A stretch of 64,000 nucleotides of DNA from Oceaniglobus roseus (lineage in GTDB: Bacteria > Pseudomonadota > Alphaproteobacteria > Rhodobacterales > Rhodobacteraceae): NCBI RefSeq assembly GCF_002869745.1, contig NZ_PNOS01000005.1, positions 1 to 64,000 on the forward strand, written 5' to 3'. The notes beneath the pieces are model-generated. The model had not been told where the DNA came from and ran no database searches. It saw only the letters and a program-made list of their open reading frames with translations. The translations under genes were made by a program, and so were the position numbers. Each line of letters begins with the position of its first letter. Position 1 is the stretch's first letter. This document shows, one piece after another, positions 51,926 through 60,950 of this stretch.

Positions 51926-51946
51926 AGGGGCCCGCGCGGGGCCCCT
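51926..51946. terminator. terminator between LysM and PRC-barrel genes
   Basis: AGGGGCCC-GCGCG-GGGCCCCT, an 8-base perfect stem, with TTTTCTTC on the minus strand side. Serves the convergent PRC gene best and probably both. Confidence 0.78.
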
Positions 51947-51971
51947 CTCCTGTCCGTGTCGCAGGGTCGGA

Positions 51972-52343
51972 TCAGACCCAGTAGAACGGCGCGCCGAAGT
52001 GGCTGTGGTACTGCTCTTCCCAGGCCCGGTCGCGCTGCCAGTCCCTGTCCTGCCGCGGTCGCTCCTCCAGCTGCGACTGGGTGATCCCGGTCACGTAGCC
52101 GCCCTGCCGGGTGTCGTAGTGCAGGGCGTTCCACGGCACCGGCACCTCGTCCGCGCCAATGCCTAGAAAGCCGCCGAAACTCATCACCGCATAGGCGATG
52201 CGGCCGCTTTCCTTGTCGATCATCAGGTGGTCGATGTCGCCCACGTGATCGCCCTCGGTGCTGTAGACGGCGGTGCCGGTCACGTCGCCGGAGGAGACCA
52301 TGCGGCTGCCCTCGACCGGGTCTTTCATTGCTGCTTCAGTCAT
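51972..52343 (-). CDS. PRC-barrel domain protein
   Basis: 123 residues from an ATG with GGGAG upstream. PRC-barrel core: GTAVYSTEGDHVGDIDHLMIDKESGRI and YAVMSFGGFLGIGADEVPVPW. Small soluble protein; function unknown, often stress or photosynthesis associated in this group. Confidence 0.87.
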   Translation of the reverse strand: MTEAAMKDPVEGSRMVSSGDVTGTAVYSTEGDHVGDIDHLMIDKESGRIAYAVMSFGGFLGIGADEVPVPWNALHYDTRQGGYVTGITQSQLEERPRQDRDWQRDRAWEEQYHSHFGAPFYWV

Positions 52344-52412
52344 TGGAAAAACTCCCTTTTCCATTTGACTGACCAACACCCGCCGCGGGGCCATGTTCCT
52401 TGCGGGAAAAGA

Positions 52413-52434
52413 CATCGGCCATCCCCGGCCGATG
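52413..52434 (-). terminator. terminator of the EamA gene
   Basis: CATCGGCC-ATCCCC-GGCCGATG, a perfect 8-base stem 10 bases past the stop at 52444 on the minus strand, followed there by TCTTTTCCC. Confidence 0.75.
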
Positions 52435-52443
52435 CGCCGCGCC

Positions 52444-53328
52444 CTAGTTCTGCACCACCGGCACCCGCTGCGCTTTCGAGATCTGGACGGCGAAGATCCC
52501 GGCCGTGATGATCGCCACCCCCACGATGTCGAGCGGCCCCAGCTTTTCGCCCAGAAGCAGCGCGGCGATGGCGACGCCCAGGAACGGGTTCAGGAAGTGG
52601 AAGGTCGAAGCGCGGACCGTCCCGATCCGTCCCACCAGCACGAACCACACCAGCGTCGCCGCCAGCCCCGGCACCAGCGTGGTATAGGCGAAGGCCAGCA
52701 CCAGCCGCGACGACCATTCGACCGCCCAGCTCTCGGTCAGGAGCGCGACGACGCCAAGGCAGGCGGAGCCGACGAGCATCTGCAGCCCCACGACCATCAG
52801 GAGGTTGCCGGGGCTCGACGCGCCGCGCACCGACAGCGTCGCCACGGTCAGCGCCACCGCCCCGAGACAGCACAGCACCAGGCCCAGCACGTCCACGCCG
52901 CCAGACAGGCGCGAGCCCATGATCAGCAGCACCCCGAACATCCCCGCGGCCAGCCCGGCAAGGCCCAGCGGCCGCGTGCGCTCGCCAAGGAACATCCAGC
53001 CCGCGAAGGCCACCAGCAGCGGCAGGGAAGAGGCGATGATCGCGGCCAGCCCGGCCTCGATCTTCTGCATCGCGACGAAGTTCAGCCCGAGGTACAGCGC
53101 GTTCTGGCAGATCCCGAACACCGCCGTCGCCTTCCACTGGCTGCGCGTCAGCTTCCATGTCTGCCCCATCGCCCGCGCGATCAGCACGCCGAGCAGGCCC
53201 GAGATCAGGAACCTGAGCGACAGCGCGGTGAGGGGCGGCGCGGCGGTCACGATCATCCGCGCGCTGGTGAAGGCCGAGGACCACATGATGGCGAAGGCCA
53301 CCCCCATCGCTATCGCCTTCGCATCCAT
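52444..53328 (-). CDS. EamA family (DMT) transporter
   Basis: 294 residues with ten hydrophobic segments in two EamA repeats. FAIMWSSAFTSARMI at the N-terminus and STFHFLNPFLGVAIAALLLGE near the C-terminus are typical of the drug/metabolite transporter superfamily. Substrate unknown. Probably inner membrane. Confidence 0.9.
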   Translation of the reverse strand: MDAKAIAMGVAFAIMWSSAFTSARMIVTAAPPLTALSLRFLISGLLGVLIARAMGQTWKLTRSQWKATAVFGICQNALYLGLNFVAMQKIEAGLAAIIASSLPLLVAFAGWMFLGERTRPLGLAGLAAGMFGVLLIMGSRLSGGVDVLGLVLCCLGAVALTVATLSVRGASSPGNLLMVVGLQMLVGSACLGVVALLTESWAVEWSSRLVLAFAYTTLVPGLAATLVWFVLVGRIGTVRASTFHFLNPFLGVAIAALLLGEKLGPLDIVGVAIITAGIFAVQISKAQRVPVVQN

Positions 53329-53506
53329 GCCGTCGTTCTCCCTGTCGCTGCCCCGGCATCGCTACCGCGATCCGGACCCGGCGTCAGCCGCGAAATGACC
53401 GCGGCGGGGGCGGGGGCGGCAGGACGGCAACGGCCCTGCGGCGGCACCCCGGGCAAGACGCGTCGCCGCTCTTGCGTCGGCGCCGAAAGGCGGTCACGGT
53501 CCGCCC

Positions 53507-54277
53507 ATGACACGCTTCATCCCCCTGCTGCTTCTCGTGCTGCTGGCCGCCTGCGGCGGCGGTTCCGCCCCCGAACCCACGGCCCCCGGCGCGCCCCGCT
53601 TCGGCGATTCGAACCCGACCGACTGGCAGGGCCGCGGCCCCGAGGAATGGCCGGTCCACGGCGTCGACGCCTCGAAGTTCCAGAACGACGTGAACTGGGC
53701 GGCGGCCCGCGCATCGGGCGTGAACTTCGCCTTCCTGAAGGCGACCGAGGGGGGCGACCGCGTCGACGACCGCTTCGCCGAATACTGGGCCCAGACGCGC
53801 CGGGCGGGGGTGCTGCGCGGCGCCTACCACTTCTACTACTTCTGCACGACACCCGAGGTGCAGGCGCAGAACTTCATCAACACGGTCCCGAAGGAACGCG
53901 GCAGCCTCCCCCCGGTCGTGGACCTCGAATGGAACCCGTTCTCGCCCACCTGCACCTACCGGCCCCCGGCCGCGGAGGTGCGCGAGCAGGTGTCGCGCTT
54001 CATCGAGATCGTCGCCCGCCACTACGGCCAGCGCCCGATCATCTACACCACGCCCGACTTCTGGGAGAGGAACGAGATCGCCCGCCTTGGCGGAGAGACC
54101 TGGCTGCGCGCCGTCGCGCGGCACCCGGAGAACATCTATCCCGGGGCGCGCTGGACCTTCTGGCAGTATTCCTCGACCGGGCAGGTGCCGGGCTTCGTCG
54201 GCAACACCGACCTGAACGCCTTCGGCGGCAGCCCCGCCGCCTGGGCGGCCTGGGTCCAGCGGCGCAGCGTCAGGTAG
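53507..54277 (+). CDS. GH25 family lysozyme-like lipoprotein
   Basis: 256 residues. Lipobox LLAAC at Cys16 shows lipid anchoring. GH25 core: HGVDASKFQNDVNW, FAFLKATEGG, VVDLEWNPF, WTFWQYSSTG. Asp in GVDAS and the Asp-Leu-Glu pair are the catalytic residues of the family. Cleaves peptidoglycan glycan strands, probably from the outer membrane. Confidence 0.9.
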   Translation: MTRFIPLLLLVLLAACGGGSAPEPTAPGAPRFGDSNPTDWQGRGPEEWPVHGVDASKFQNDVNWAAARASGVNFAFLKATEGGDRVDDRFAEYWAQTRRAGVLRGAYHFYYFCTTPEVQAQNFINTVPKERGSLPPVVDLEWNPFSPTCTYRPPAAEVREQVSRFIEIVARHYGQRPIIYTTPDFWERNEIARLGGETWLRAVARHPENIYPGARWTFWQYSSTGQVPGFVGNTDLNAFGGSPAAWAAWVQRRSVR

Positions 54278-54305
54278 CGCCGCGCCCCGGGGCGTCGCGG
54301 GCGCC

Positions 54306-55124
54306 TCAGCGCTCCTCCGCCACGGCCAGGAAGCGGACCGCCAGGAACAGCCCGCCCATCAGCATCAGCGGCAGGATGAAGATGTTGAAGACGTAGACGG
54401 CGAGCAGCGCGACGAGGCTCGCGATCAGCTCGTCGGCGCGGTTCCAGATGCTGACGGCAAGCTGGCGATAATCGTCGATGGCGCCGATCGTCAGGCTGAA
54501 CGCGCCCTCCTCCCCGTCCAGCGCATCGGCGTCCAGCGTCTGCGTGATTTCCGCGATCACCGCGCGGTTCGCCTCGTAGGTCGCATCGGTCAGCCGCCCG
54601 GCCAGCTGCGACGAGGCGACCAGCGCCAGCGGCAGCGCCAGCCCGAGGAAGGCGCCGTACCAGGCCAGCCTGCGCGGCAGCCGCCGGAGCCTGCGCCGCG
54701 GCGACAGGATGACCGTGAACAGCCACAGCCCCGCCGCGACCGCGACCATGCCGAACCCGACGGCACTGACGGGTCCGAGGGCGACGGCCAGGATGCCCGT
54801 CGCCACCATGACGCCGAAGATCAGCCCCGCGATCCGCTCCACCGTGTCGTCGATGGGCTCGAGCACCTTCAGGGGCTGCGCCGAGCCCGAGCCGATGAAG
54901 GAGACGCCGACCTCCAACTCCTGCGCGGTGGACAGGAAGGCATTGAGCGATCGGAGGGTGACATAGGTGGCGGCGGCGGTGGCGGCGATGGTCTGGGAAT
55001 AGGCCTGCGCCCGCGCCGTCACCGGGTTGTCGCGGTAGGTGGCGACGGCCCAGAGCGACAGCGCGGCGACGAGGACGAGCGCCAGGGCGATCAGAGCACG
55101 GCGGCGGGGGGCGGCATGGGGCAA
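54306..55124 (-). CDS. hypothetical multi-pass membrane protein, TTG start
   Basis: 272 residues. No ATG or GTG fits; a TTG at 55124 preceded by AGAGGA starts just before the first helix (ALIALALVLVAALSLWAV). About five transmembrane segments and a periplasmic or cytosolic Asp/Glu-rich loop. No family recognised. The longer upstream frame is probably non-coding. Confidence 0.6.
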   Translation of the reverse strand: MPHAAPRRRALIALALVLVAALSLWAVATYRDNPVTARAQAYSQTIAATAAATYVTLRSLNAFLSTAQELEVGVSFIGSGSAQPLKVLEPIDDTVERIAGLIFGVMVATGILAVALGPVSAVGFGMVAVAAGLWLFTVILSPRRRLRRLPRRLAWYGAFLGLALPLALVASSQLAGRLTDATYEANRAVIAEITQTLDADALDGEEGAFSLTIGAIDDYRQLAVSIWNRADELIASLVALLAVYVFNIFILPLMLMGGLFLAVRFLAVAEER

Positions 55125-55532
55125 GGTGCGGGTCCTCTGCGGCGTGGCGGGACCATAGACCCGGGGCGTGGGCCTGTGAAGGCGGCGGCAAAGGCGAGGC
55201 GGGAAAGGTGCCGATGGGCAACTTGCCGGGGCTCGGGGTATTATGAGCCACGGGCGGCGCCGGGCACCGAGCCACGGCGGAACGCAATCTTGCGGTTCGA
55301 GGTGCCGGAGTTTGGGAAACTCCGGGCACACCCGCGGAGATGTCATGCCCGGCGGCAGGGCCGGCCAGCCCCCGAGCGCCCCGTCACGCCGAAGGCACGC
55401 CTCCGGCACGACGGACGGGGGCTTCTCCCCCGCCCGCGATCGGGGGGCCGCCTCATGTGCGGAGCGGCGGCATTGGAGATGTTCCCCCGCTCACCCTCAG
55501 GTTCAAGAAGCGCGGTCTTCCTTGTCGGACCC
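55125..55532. other. gene-free stretch with a strong hairpin
   Basis: 408 bases between two minus-strand genes. No supported gene. It contains the long hairpin at 55302-55329, a CGCCTCCGGC motif near 55393, and a GGGGGC-TTCTC-CCCC hairpin near 55423. A small RNA is possible but not shown. Confidence 0.45.
55302..55329. repeat. imperfect 12-base inverted repeat
   Basis: GTGCCGGAGTTT-GGG-AAACTCCGGGCAC: 12-base arms, one bulged G. Lies alone in a gene-free stretch; terminator, processing site or small RNA are possible. Confidence 0.5.
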
Positions 55533-58031
55533 CTACCCGTCCACCCGGATCTTCGCGTTCTCCGGATCGTAGGGGCTGTCCACCGTCACCTCGGCATCCC
55601 ACAGCTCGCGCAGCATCCGGACCTTCAGCTTCGTGCCCGGCGCCGCCAGGTCCGGCCGCACGTAGCCCATGCCGATGCTCCTGCCGTGCGCCACCGACCA
55701 GCCGCCGGAGGTCAGCCGCCCCACCCGCTCGCCGTCGAGATAGAGCGCCTCGCGCCCCCAGGGGCTGGCATCGGCGGGTCCGTCCACCAGCAGCGTGACG
55801 CACATCGAGCGGATGCCCTTGGCCTCCATCGCCGCCTTGCCGCGGAAGTCCTTGCCGCGGTCGACGAAACGGTCGAGTCCCGCCTCCAGCGGCGTCGCGT
55901 CCCGCCCCAGCTCGGTGCCGAAGGCGCGATAGGACTTTTCCTGCCGCAGCCAGTTCTGCGCCCGCGCGCCCACCAGCTTCATGCCGTGGGGCTCGCCCGC
56001 CTCCATCAGCCGGTCGAACAGGTGGTTCTGCATCTCGATCGGGTGGTGCAGTTCCCAGCCGAGTTCGCCGGTATAGGCCACGCGGATCGCCCGCACGGGC
56101 ACCATCCCCAGCTCGATCTCGCGCATCGAGAGCCACGGGAATCGCTTGTTCGACAGCACGGTGGCCGGGTCGGCATCCTTCACCAGCGCGTTCAGCACCT
56201 CGCGCGACTTCGGTCCGGCGATGGCGAAGACGCCCCACTGGGTGGTCACGTCCTGCACCTCGATCCGGCCGAACTCCGCCTCTTTGTCGGCGACCGCCTG
56301 GCGCAGGTAATCGGCGTCGTAGGCTGTCCAGGCACCCGCCGAGACGAGGTAATAGGCATCATCGGCCAGCCGCACGATGGTGTATTCGGTGCGCGTCGTT
56401 CCCGCCTCGGTCAGCGCATAGGTCAGGTTGATACGGCCCACCTTGGGCAGCCTGTTGGTGGTGAACCAGTCGAGGAAGGCCGTCGCCCCCGGCCCCTTCA
56501 CCAGGTGCTTGGTGAAGGCGGTCGCGTCGATCAGGCCCACGCCCTCGCGGATCGCCTTCGCCTCGGACACGGCGTAGTCCCACCAGCCGCCACGGCGGAA
56601 CGAGCGCGCGTCGTGGTCGAAGCTCTCCGGCGCATCCAGCGGTCCGAAGTAGTTCGGCCGCTCCCAGCCGTTCACATGGCCGAACTGCGCGCCCCGCGCC
56701 TTCTGCCGGTCATAGGCGGGCGAGGTGCGCAGGGGCCGGGCGGCGGGCCGCTCCTCGTCGGGGTGGTGCAGGATGAAGACGTGCTCGTAGGCCTCCTCGT
56801 TCTTCTTCACGGCGTAGTCGGTCGTCATCCAGTCGCCGTAGCGGCGCGGGTCGAGCGAGGCCATGTCGATCTCGGCCTCCCCCTCGCACATCAGCTGGGC
56901 AAGGTAATGGCCCGTGCCGCCCGCCGCAGTGATCCCGAAGGAGAAGCCTTCGGCCAGCCACATGTTCCTGAGCCCCGGTGCGGGGCCGACCAGCGGGTTG
57001 CCGTCGGGAGTGTAGCAGATGGGGCCGTTGAAATCGTCCTTCAGGCCGCAATTCTCCGAGGACGGGATGCGGTGGATGAAGGACATGTATTCCTCCTCGA
57101 TCCGCTCCAGGTCCAGCGGGAACAGGTCGGCACGGAAGCTGTCGGGCACGCCGTAGGCGAAGCGCGCGGGCGCGTTCCGCTCGTAGGGGCCGAGGATCCA
57201 GCCGCTGCGCTCTTCCCGGACGTACCACTTGGCGTCGGCGTCGCGCAGGACGGGGTGCTGCGGATTGGTCTTGCGGTACTCGATCAGCGCAGGATCGGGC
57301 TCGGTCACGATGTACTGGTGTTCAACCGGGATCGCGGGGATCTTGATGCCCAGCATCCGCGCCGTGCGCTGCGCGTGGTTGCCGGTGCAGGTGACGACGT
57401 GTTCGGCCCGGATCACCACCTGCTCGTCCGTGGGCACCAGGTTGCCGCCGCGCTCGGCCATCTTCGTCACGGTGACGTCCCAGTGATCGCCCGCCCAGAC
57501 ATAGCCGTCCACCTGCCAGCGCGATTCGATCGTCACGCCGCGCTGCCGGGCGCCCTTGGCCATGGCCTGGGTCACGTCGGCGGGATTGATGTAGCCGTCG
57601 GTGGGGTGGAAGATCGCGCCCTTCAGGTCCTCGGTCCGGACCAGCGGCCAGCGGTCCTTGATGTCCTTCGGGGTAAGCCACTCGAACGGCACGCCGCAGG
57701 TCTCGGCCGTGGTGGCATAGAGCATGTACTCGTCCATCCGCGCCTGCGTCTGTGCCATGCGCAGGTTGCCGACGACGGAAAAGCCGGCGTTGAGGCCGGT
57801 TTCCTCCTCCAGCGTCTTGTAGAACTTGATCGAGTAGTCGTGGATGTGGGTCGTCGCGAACGACATGTTGAAATAGGGCAGCAGCCCCGCCGCGTGCCAG
57901 GTCGACCCCGCGGTCAGCGCGTCGCGCTCCAGCAGCATCACGTCCGCCCAGCCCGCCTTGGCGAGATGATATGCCACCGAAGCACCGACGGCGCCGCCGC
58001 CGACCACCAGAGCCTTCACTTCCGTTTTCAT
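55533..58031 (-). CDS. dimethylglycine/sarcosine dehydrogenase-like flavoprotein
   Basis: 832 residues. Dinucleotide fold VVGGGAVGASVAYHLAKAG at the start, STWHAAGLLP with His46 as the probable covalent FAD site, then an FAO_M-type middle and a C-terminal GcvT-like folate-binding domain (about 430-832; GELGWELHHP). Oxidises N-methyl glycine-type substrates with tetrahydrofolate. The ATG at 58031 was chosen over an in-frame GTG at 58049. Confidence 0.9.
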   Translation of the reverse strand: MKTEVKALVVGGGAVGASVAYHLAKAGWADVMLLERDALTAGSTWHAAGLLPYFNMSFATTHIHDYSIKFYKTLEEETGLNAGFSVVGNLRMAQTQARMDEYMLYATTAETCGVPFEWLTPKDIKDRWPLVRTEDLKGAIFHPTDGYINPADVTQAMAKGARQRGVTIESRWQVDGYVWAGDHWDVTVTKMAERGGNLVPTDEQVVIRAEHVVTCTGNHAQRTARMLGIKIPAIPVEHQYIVTEPDPALIEYRKTNPQHPVLRDADAKWYVREERSGWILGPYERNAPARFAYGVPDSFRADLFPLDLERIEEEYMSFIHRIPSSENCGLKDDFNGPICYTPDGNPLVGPAPGLRNMWLAEGFSFGITAAGGTGHYLAQLMCEGEAEIDMASLDPRRYGDWMTTDYAVKKNEEAYEHVFILHHPDEERPAARPLRTSPAYDRQKARGAQFGHVNGWERPNYFGPLDAPESFDHDARSFRRGGWWDYAVSEAKAIREGVGLIDATAFTKHLVKGPGATAFLDWFTTNRLPKVGRINLTYALTEAGTTRTEYTIVRLADDAYYLVSAGAWTAYDADYLRQAVADKEAEFGRIEVQDVTTQWGVFAIAGPKSREVLNALVKDADPATVLSNKRFPWLSMREIELGMVPVRAIRVAYTGELGWELHHPIEMQNHLFDRLMEAGEPHGMKLVGARAQNWLRQEKSYRAFGTELGRDATPLEAGLDRFVDRGKDFRGKAAMEAKGIRSMCVTLLVDGPADASPWGREALYLDGERVGRLTSGGWSVAHGRSIGMGYVRPDLAAPGTKLKVRMLRELWDAEVTVDSPYDPENAKIRVDG

Positions 58032-58159
58032 CGACCTGTCCTTCCGCACGCGATTGCCGCCAATGTGCAGATCGCGGACGCGGACGGGATATGGGCGCCG
58101 ACCGAACGGCAGCGAAAACCGACCTCGGACGAACCGACGCGCCGTCCGCCGGACATGCG

Positions 58160-58185
58160 AAGGGGCGCCGCGGCGGGCGCCCCTT
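58160..58185. terminator. terminator-like hairpin between FMN-binding and flavoprotein genes
   Basis: AAGGGGCGCC-GCGGCG-GGCGCCCCTT, a perfect 10-base stem 21 bases past the stop at 58207 on the minus strand; little T-run. Confidence 0.6.
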
Positions 58186-58206
58186 CGGTGTCAACCCAGC
58201 TGCGGT

Positions 58207-58713
58207 TCAGGCCGCGCGGGAAAAGCCGATCACGGCATGGCTGCCGATATCGGGCTTGCGCTCCTCGTTGAGGTTGGCGCGGGCGATCTCCAGCCCGAAG
58301 ACCAGCGGATTGCCGGTCGCGGTCCAGACCGCGGCCTCGGCCAGGCGCATCTCCAGCAGGCAGATGTCCGGATCGTCGCGGCCCTTGTCGAACCAGGCCG
58401 CGGCGACCGAGGACCAGATCTCGTCCAGCTTCGCCGTGTCGGCGCTGTGCGCGATGGTGCCGGTCATGCTGGCCCAGGCGCGCTGGTCGCCCTTGGTCGC
58501 CGTGAACCGTGCCACGGTGCCATTCTCGACGGCCCTCGCGAGGTCCGTCTTCCGCGAGGTGATGAACCAGAGCGTCGATGCCTCCGGATCATGGTGGTGG
58601 GTCATGGGCTGCATGTGCTGATCGCTGCCCTTCAGACCCAGCATCCCCGCGCGCACGTCGGACAGCAGGTCCGTCAGTGCGGCGTGGGCTTCGTCACGGC
58701 TGAGATCGGACAT
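58207..58713 (-). CDS. pyridoxamine 5'-phosphate oxidase-like (general stress) protein
   Basis: 168 residues; small split-barrel flavin-binding fold with TLWFITSRKTDLARAVENG and KLDEIWSSVAAAWFDKGRDDP, typical of the GS26-type general stress proteins. Likely binds FMN or a related cofactor. It sits 2 bases after the CsbD gene, so both may be stress-induced. Confidence 0.85.
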   Translation of the reverse strand: MSDLSRDEAHAALTDLLSDVRAGMLGLKGSDQHMQPMTHHHDPEASTLWFITSRKTDLARAVENGTVARFTATKGDQRAWASMTGTIAHSADTAKLDEIWSSVAAAWFDKGRDDPDICLLEMRLAEAAVWTATGNPLVFGLEIARANLNEERKPDIGSHAVIGFSRAA

Positions 58714-58716
58714 GTT

Positions 58717-58914
58717 TCACGACCCCGCCATCCACCGGTCGACCTCGGCCCGGGCTTCCTCCTTCGACTTGCCGTAGCGGCGCTGGATCGCGCCCTCCAG
58801 CTGGTCGCGGTTGCCTTCCGCCTTGTCCAGGTCGTCGTCGGTCAGCTCGCCCCAGTTTTCCTGGGCCTTGCCCTTCATGATCTTCCAGTTGCCTTGAATT
58901 TGATCCCAGTTCAT
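58717..58914 (-). CDS. CsbD family protein
   Basis: 65 residues: MNWDQIQGNWKIMKGKAQE, WGELTDDDLDKAEGNRDQL, then YGKSKEEARAEVDRWM. CsbD proteins are small stress-responsive proteins of unknown biochemical role. AAAGGA precedes the start. Confidence 0.92.
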   Translation of the reverse strand: MNWDQIQGNWKIMKGKAQENWGELTDDDLDKAEGNRDQLEGAIQRRYGKSKEEARAEVDRWMAGS

Positions 58915-59074
58915 CGGTCTCATCCTTTCATTGCGGCACCATTGGTGCCTTCGGTAGACCAATGTCCGGTGCGCCATGAGGTTCCCGCAGGTTTGATGAC
59001 GTGACGGAAGGGATTTCTTGCGTGATCGGTAACGCCGCCTGTAGAACGTGCGCAGCCAAGGGAGATTCAGACCG

Positions 59075-59782
59075 ATGCGTGTGGTGCGCCTGATTGCGGA
59101 TTTCAACCTCATCCAGACGCGGCTTGTCTTCGCCATCCGCAACGGCTCCCCCATCGGCGATGCGCGCGCCCTGACCACCCATGCCGCGGGGCTGCTGGAG
59201 AAGATCGAGCGGACCGACGCCTCCACCCGGATCGAGCAGGAGGCAAAGATCGCCTTCTATCTCGACCGCGTGCGCCGCCGGGTTGCCGGCCTGCACGCCC
59301 ACCGCGACCTCGCCACCGCGCTGGACCTGATCGAGCGGCTGCGTTCGGGGCGGTCCCTCGCGCGGCGCGTGGCGGACCATTCGCACGACATGATCGACAG
59401 GATGATCGAGAGGGCGCCCTCGGTCGCGGCGGTGTCGCGCGTCGTGAACGGGTCCGGAACGCGCTGCTCCATCTACGGCGCCGACCACCGGGCCGTCGCC
59501 TTCAGCCGTCCCAACGCCGCCTTCTACGGTTCGGTGCCCGAACGCATCGTCGGCCGTCACATCGGCAACCTGATCGGCAGTTTCCGGTACGACACGCGGG
59601 CCCGCGCCCGGATGGACGCGACGCTTTCGGGCACGCCGCAGACCTACGTCTATCCGCTGGTGGTGCCCGCGCTCGGCCCCCGCGCGATCCAGTGCCAGAT
59701 GAAGCCGCTGCGCGACGAAACGGGCCGCCCGGCCGGCATCGTGATGATGATGGACGACGTGAGCGAGACGCTGGGCCTCTGA
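59075..59782 (+). CDS. PAS-domain-like protein
   Basis: 235 residues from the ATG at 59075 (an in-frame GTG lies 9 codons upstream at 59048). The N-terminal half is helical with many Arg; the C-terminal half (about 120-235) has PAS-like features: RPNAAFYGSVPERIVGRHI and RDETGRPAGIVMMMDDVSE. No output domain is visible, so it may act as a sensor partner. Divergent from the CsbD/FMN-protein pair. Family assignment is tentative. Confidence 0.65.
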   Translation: MRVVRLIADFNLIQTRLVFAIRNGSPIGDARALTTHAAGLLEKIERTDASTRIEQEAKIAFYLDRVRRRVAGLHAHRDLATALDLIERLRSGRSLARRVADHSHDMIDRMIERAPSVAAVSRVVNGSGTRCSIYGADHRAVAFSRPNAAFYGSVPERIVGRHIGNLIGSFRYDTRARARMDATLSGTPQTYVYPLVVPALGPRAIQCQMKPLRDETGRPAGIVMMMDDVSETLGL

Positions 59783-59807
59783 CCGCGCGGCGGCCCCCGT
59801 TCGCCGC

Positions 59808-60794
59808 TCAGAACATCGACGGCACGACCTGGTCGGGCGGGCGGTGGCCGTCGGCGAAGGTCTTGATGTTGATGATGACCTTCTCGCCCATCTCGACCCG
59901 CCCCTCCAGCGTGGCCGAGCCCATGTGCGGCAGCAGCACCACGTTCGGCAGTTCGCGCAGCCGCGGGTTGATCTCGTGTCCGCGCTCGAACACGTCCAGC
60001 CCCGCCCCGGCGATCTCCCCGGCGCGCAGGCCCCGGGTCAGCGCGTTCTCGTCGATCACCTCGCCCCGCGAGGTGTTCACGATCACCGCCGTCGGCTTCA
60101 TCAGCTTCAGCCGCCGCGCGTTTATCAGGTGGAAGGTCGAGGGCGTGTGCGGGCAGTTGACCGAGATGATGTCCATCCGGCTCACCATCTGGTCGAGACT
60201 CTCCCAGTAGGTCGCCTGCAACCCCTGCTCGATCTCCGGGCGCAGCCGCTTGCGGTTGTGGTAGTGCACCTGCATCCCGAAGGCATGGGCCCTGCGCGCC
60301 ACCGCCTGCCCGATCCGGCCCATCCCCAGGATCCCCAGCCTGCGGCCCCCGACGCGCCCCCCCAGGAAGGCGGTCGGCGCCCAGCCGGTCCACTGACCCG
60401 ACTGCATCGCCGCCAGCCCCTCGGGGATCCGCCGCGTCACGGCCAGGATCAGCGCCATGGTCATGTCGGCGGTGTCCTCGGTCACGACGCCGGGCGTGTT
60501 CGAAACGAGGATGCCGCGCTGCCGCGCCGTCGCCACGTCCAGCGTGTCGACCCCCGCGCCATAATGCGCGATCAGCTTCAGCCGCTCGCCCGCCTGCGCC
60601 AGCAGCGCCGCGTCGATCTGGTCGGTCACGGTCGGCACCAGGACGTCGGCCTTCTGCACGGCGGCCACCAGTTCCTCGCGCGTCATCGGCCGGTCGTCGT
60701 CGCGCAGGGTGACGTCGAACAGCTCGGCCATCCGCTTCTCCACCACCTCCGGCAACCGTCGCGTTACGACAACACTCAGGCGCTGAGATGGCAT
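59808..60794 (-). CDS. D-2-hydroxyacid dehydrogenase (glyoxylate/hydroxypyruvate reductase type)
   Basis: 328 residues from an ATG with GGGAGG upstream. NAD-binding LGILGMGRIGQAVARRAHAFG, the catalytic-region HYGAGVDTLDV (with the conserved Arg in NTSRGEVIDENAL), and PHMGSATLEGR holding the active-site His. Reduces glyoxylate or hydroxypyruvate with NAD(P)H; the glc operon in the same window makes glyoxylate. Substrate is inferred. Confidence 0.9.
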   Translation of the reverse strand: MPSQRLSVVVTRRLPEVVEKRMAELFDVTLRDDDRPMTREELVAAVQKADVLVPTVTDQIDAALLAQAGERLKLIAHYGAGVDTLDVATARQRGILVSNTPGVVTEDTADMTMALILAVTRRIPEGLAAMQSGQWTGWAPTAFLGGRVGGRRLGILGMGRIGQAVARRAHAFGMQVHYHNRKRLRPEIEQGLQATYWESLDQMVSRMDIISVNCPHTPSTFHLINARRLKLMKPTAVIVNTSRGEVIDENALTRGLRAGEIAGAGLDVFERGHEINPRLRELPNVVLLPHMGSATLEGRVEMGEKVIINIKTFADGHRPPDQVVPSMF

Positions 60795-60950
60795 GGCGGT
60801 CCCTCCCGGACTGGCATTCAAGTTGATCTGGCGGCACAGTGCCAACCAACGGGGCGGGGCACAAGTGCGGCCATCAGACCCCGGCGCCGAAACCCGGCGG
60901 GACAACAGGCAAAACCCGGCGACCAACGCCGAACAAACGGGCAGTTTGAC

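Noticed and set aside
55116-58271. 1051-residue open frame on the plus strand
   Set aside because: Antisense to the dimethylglycine-dehydrogenase-like gene, which has clear motifs in its own frame.
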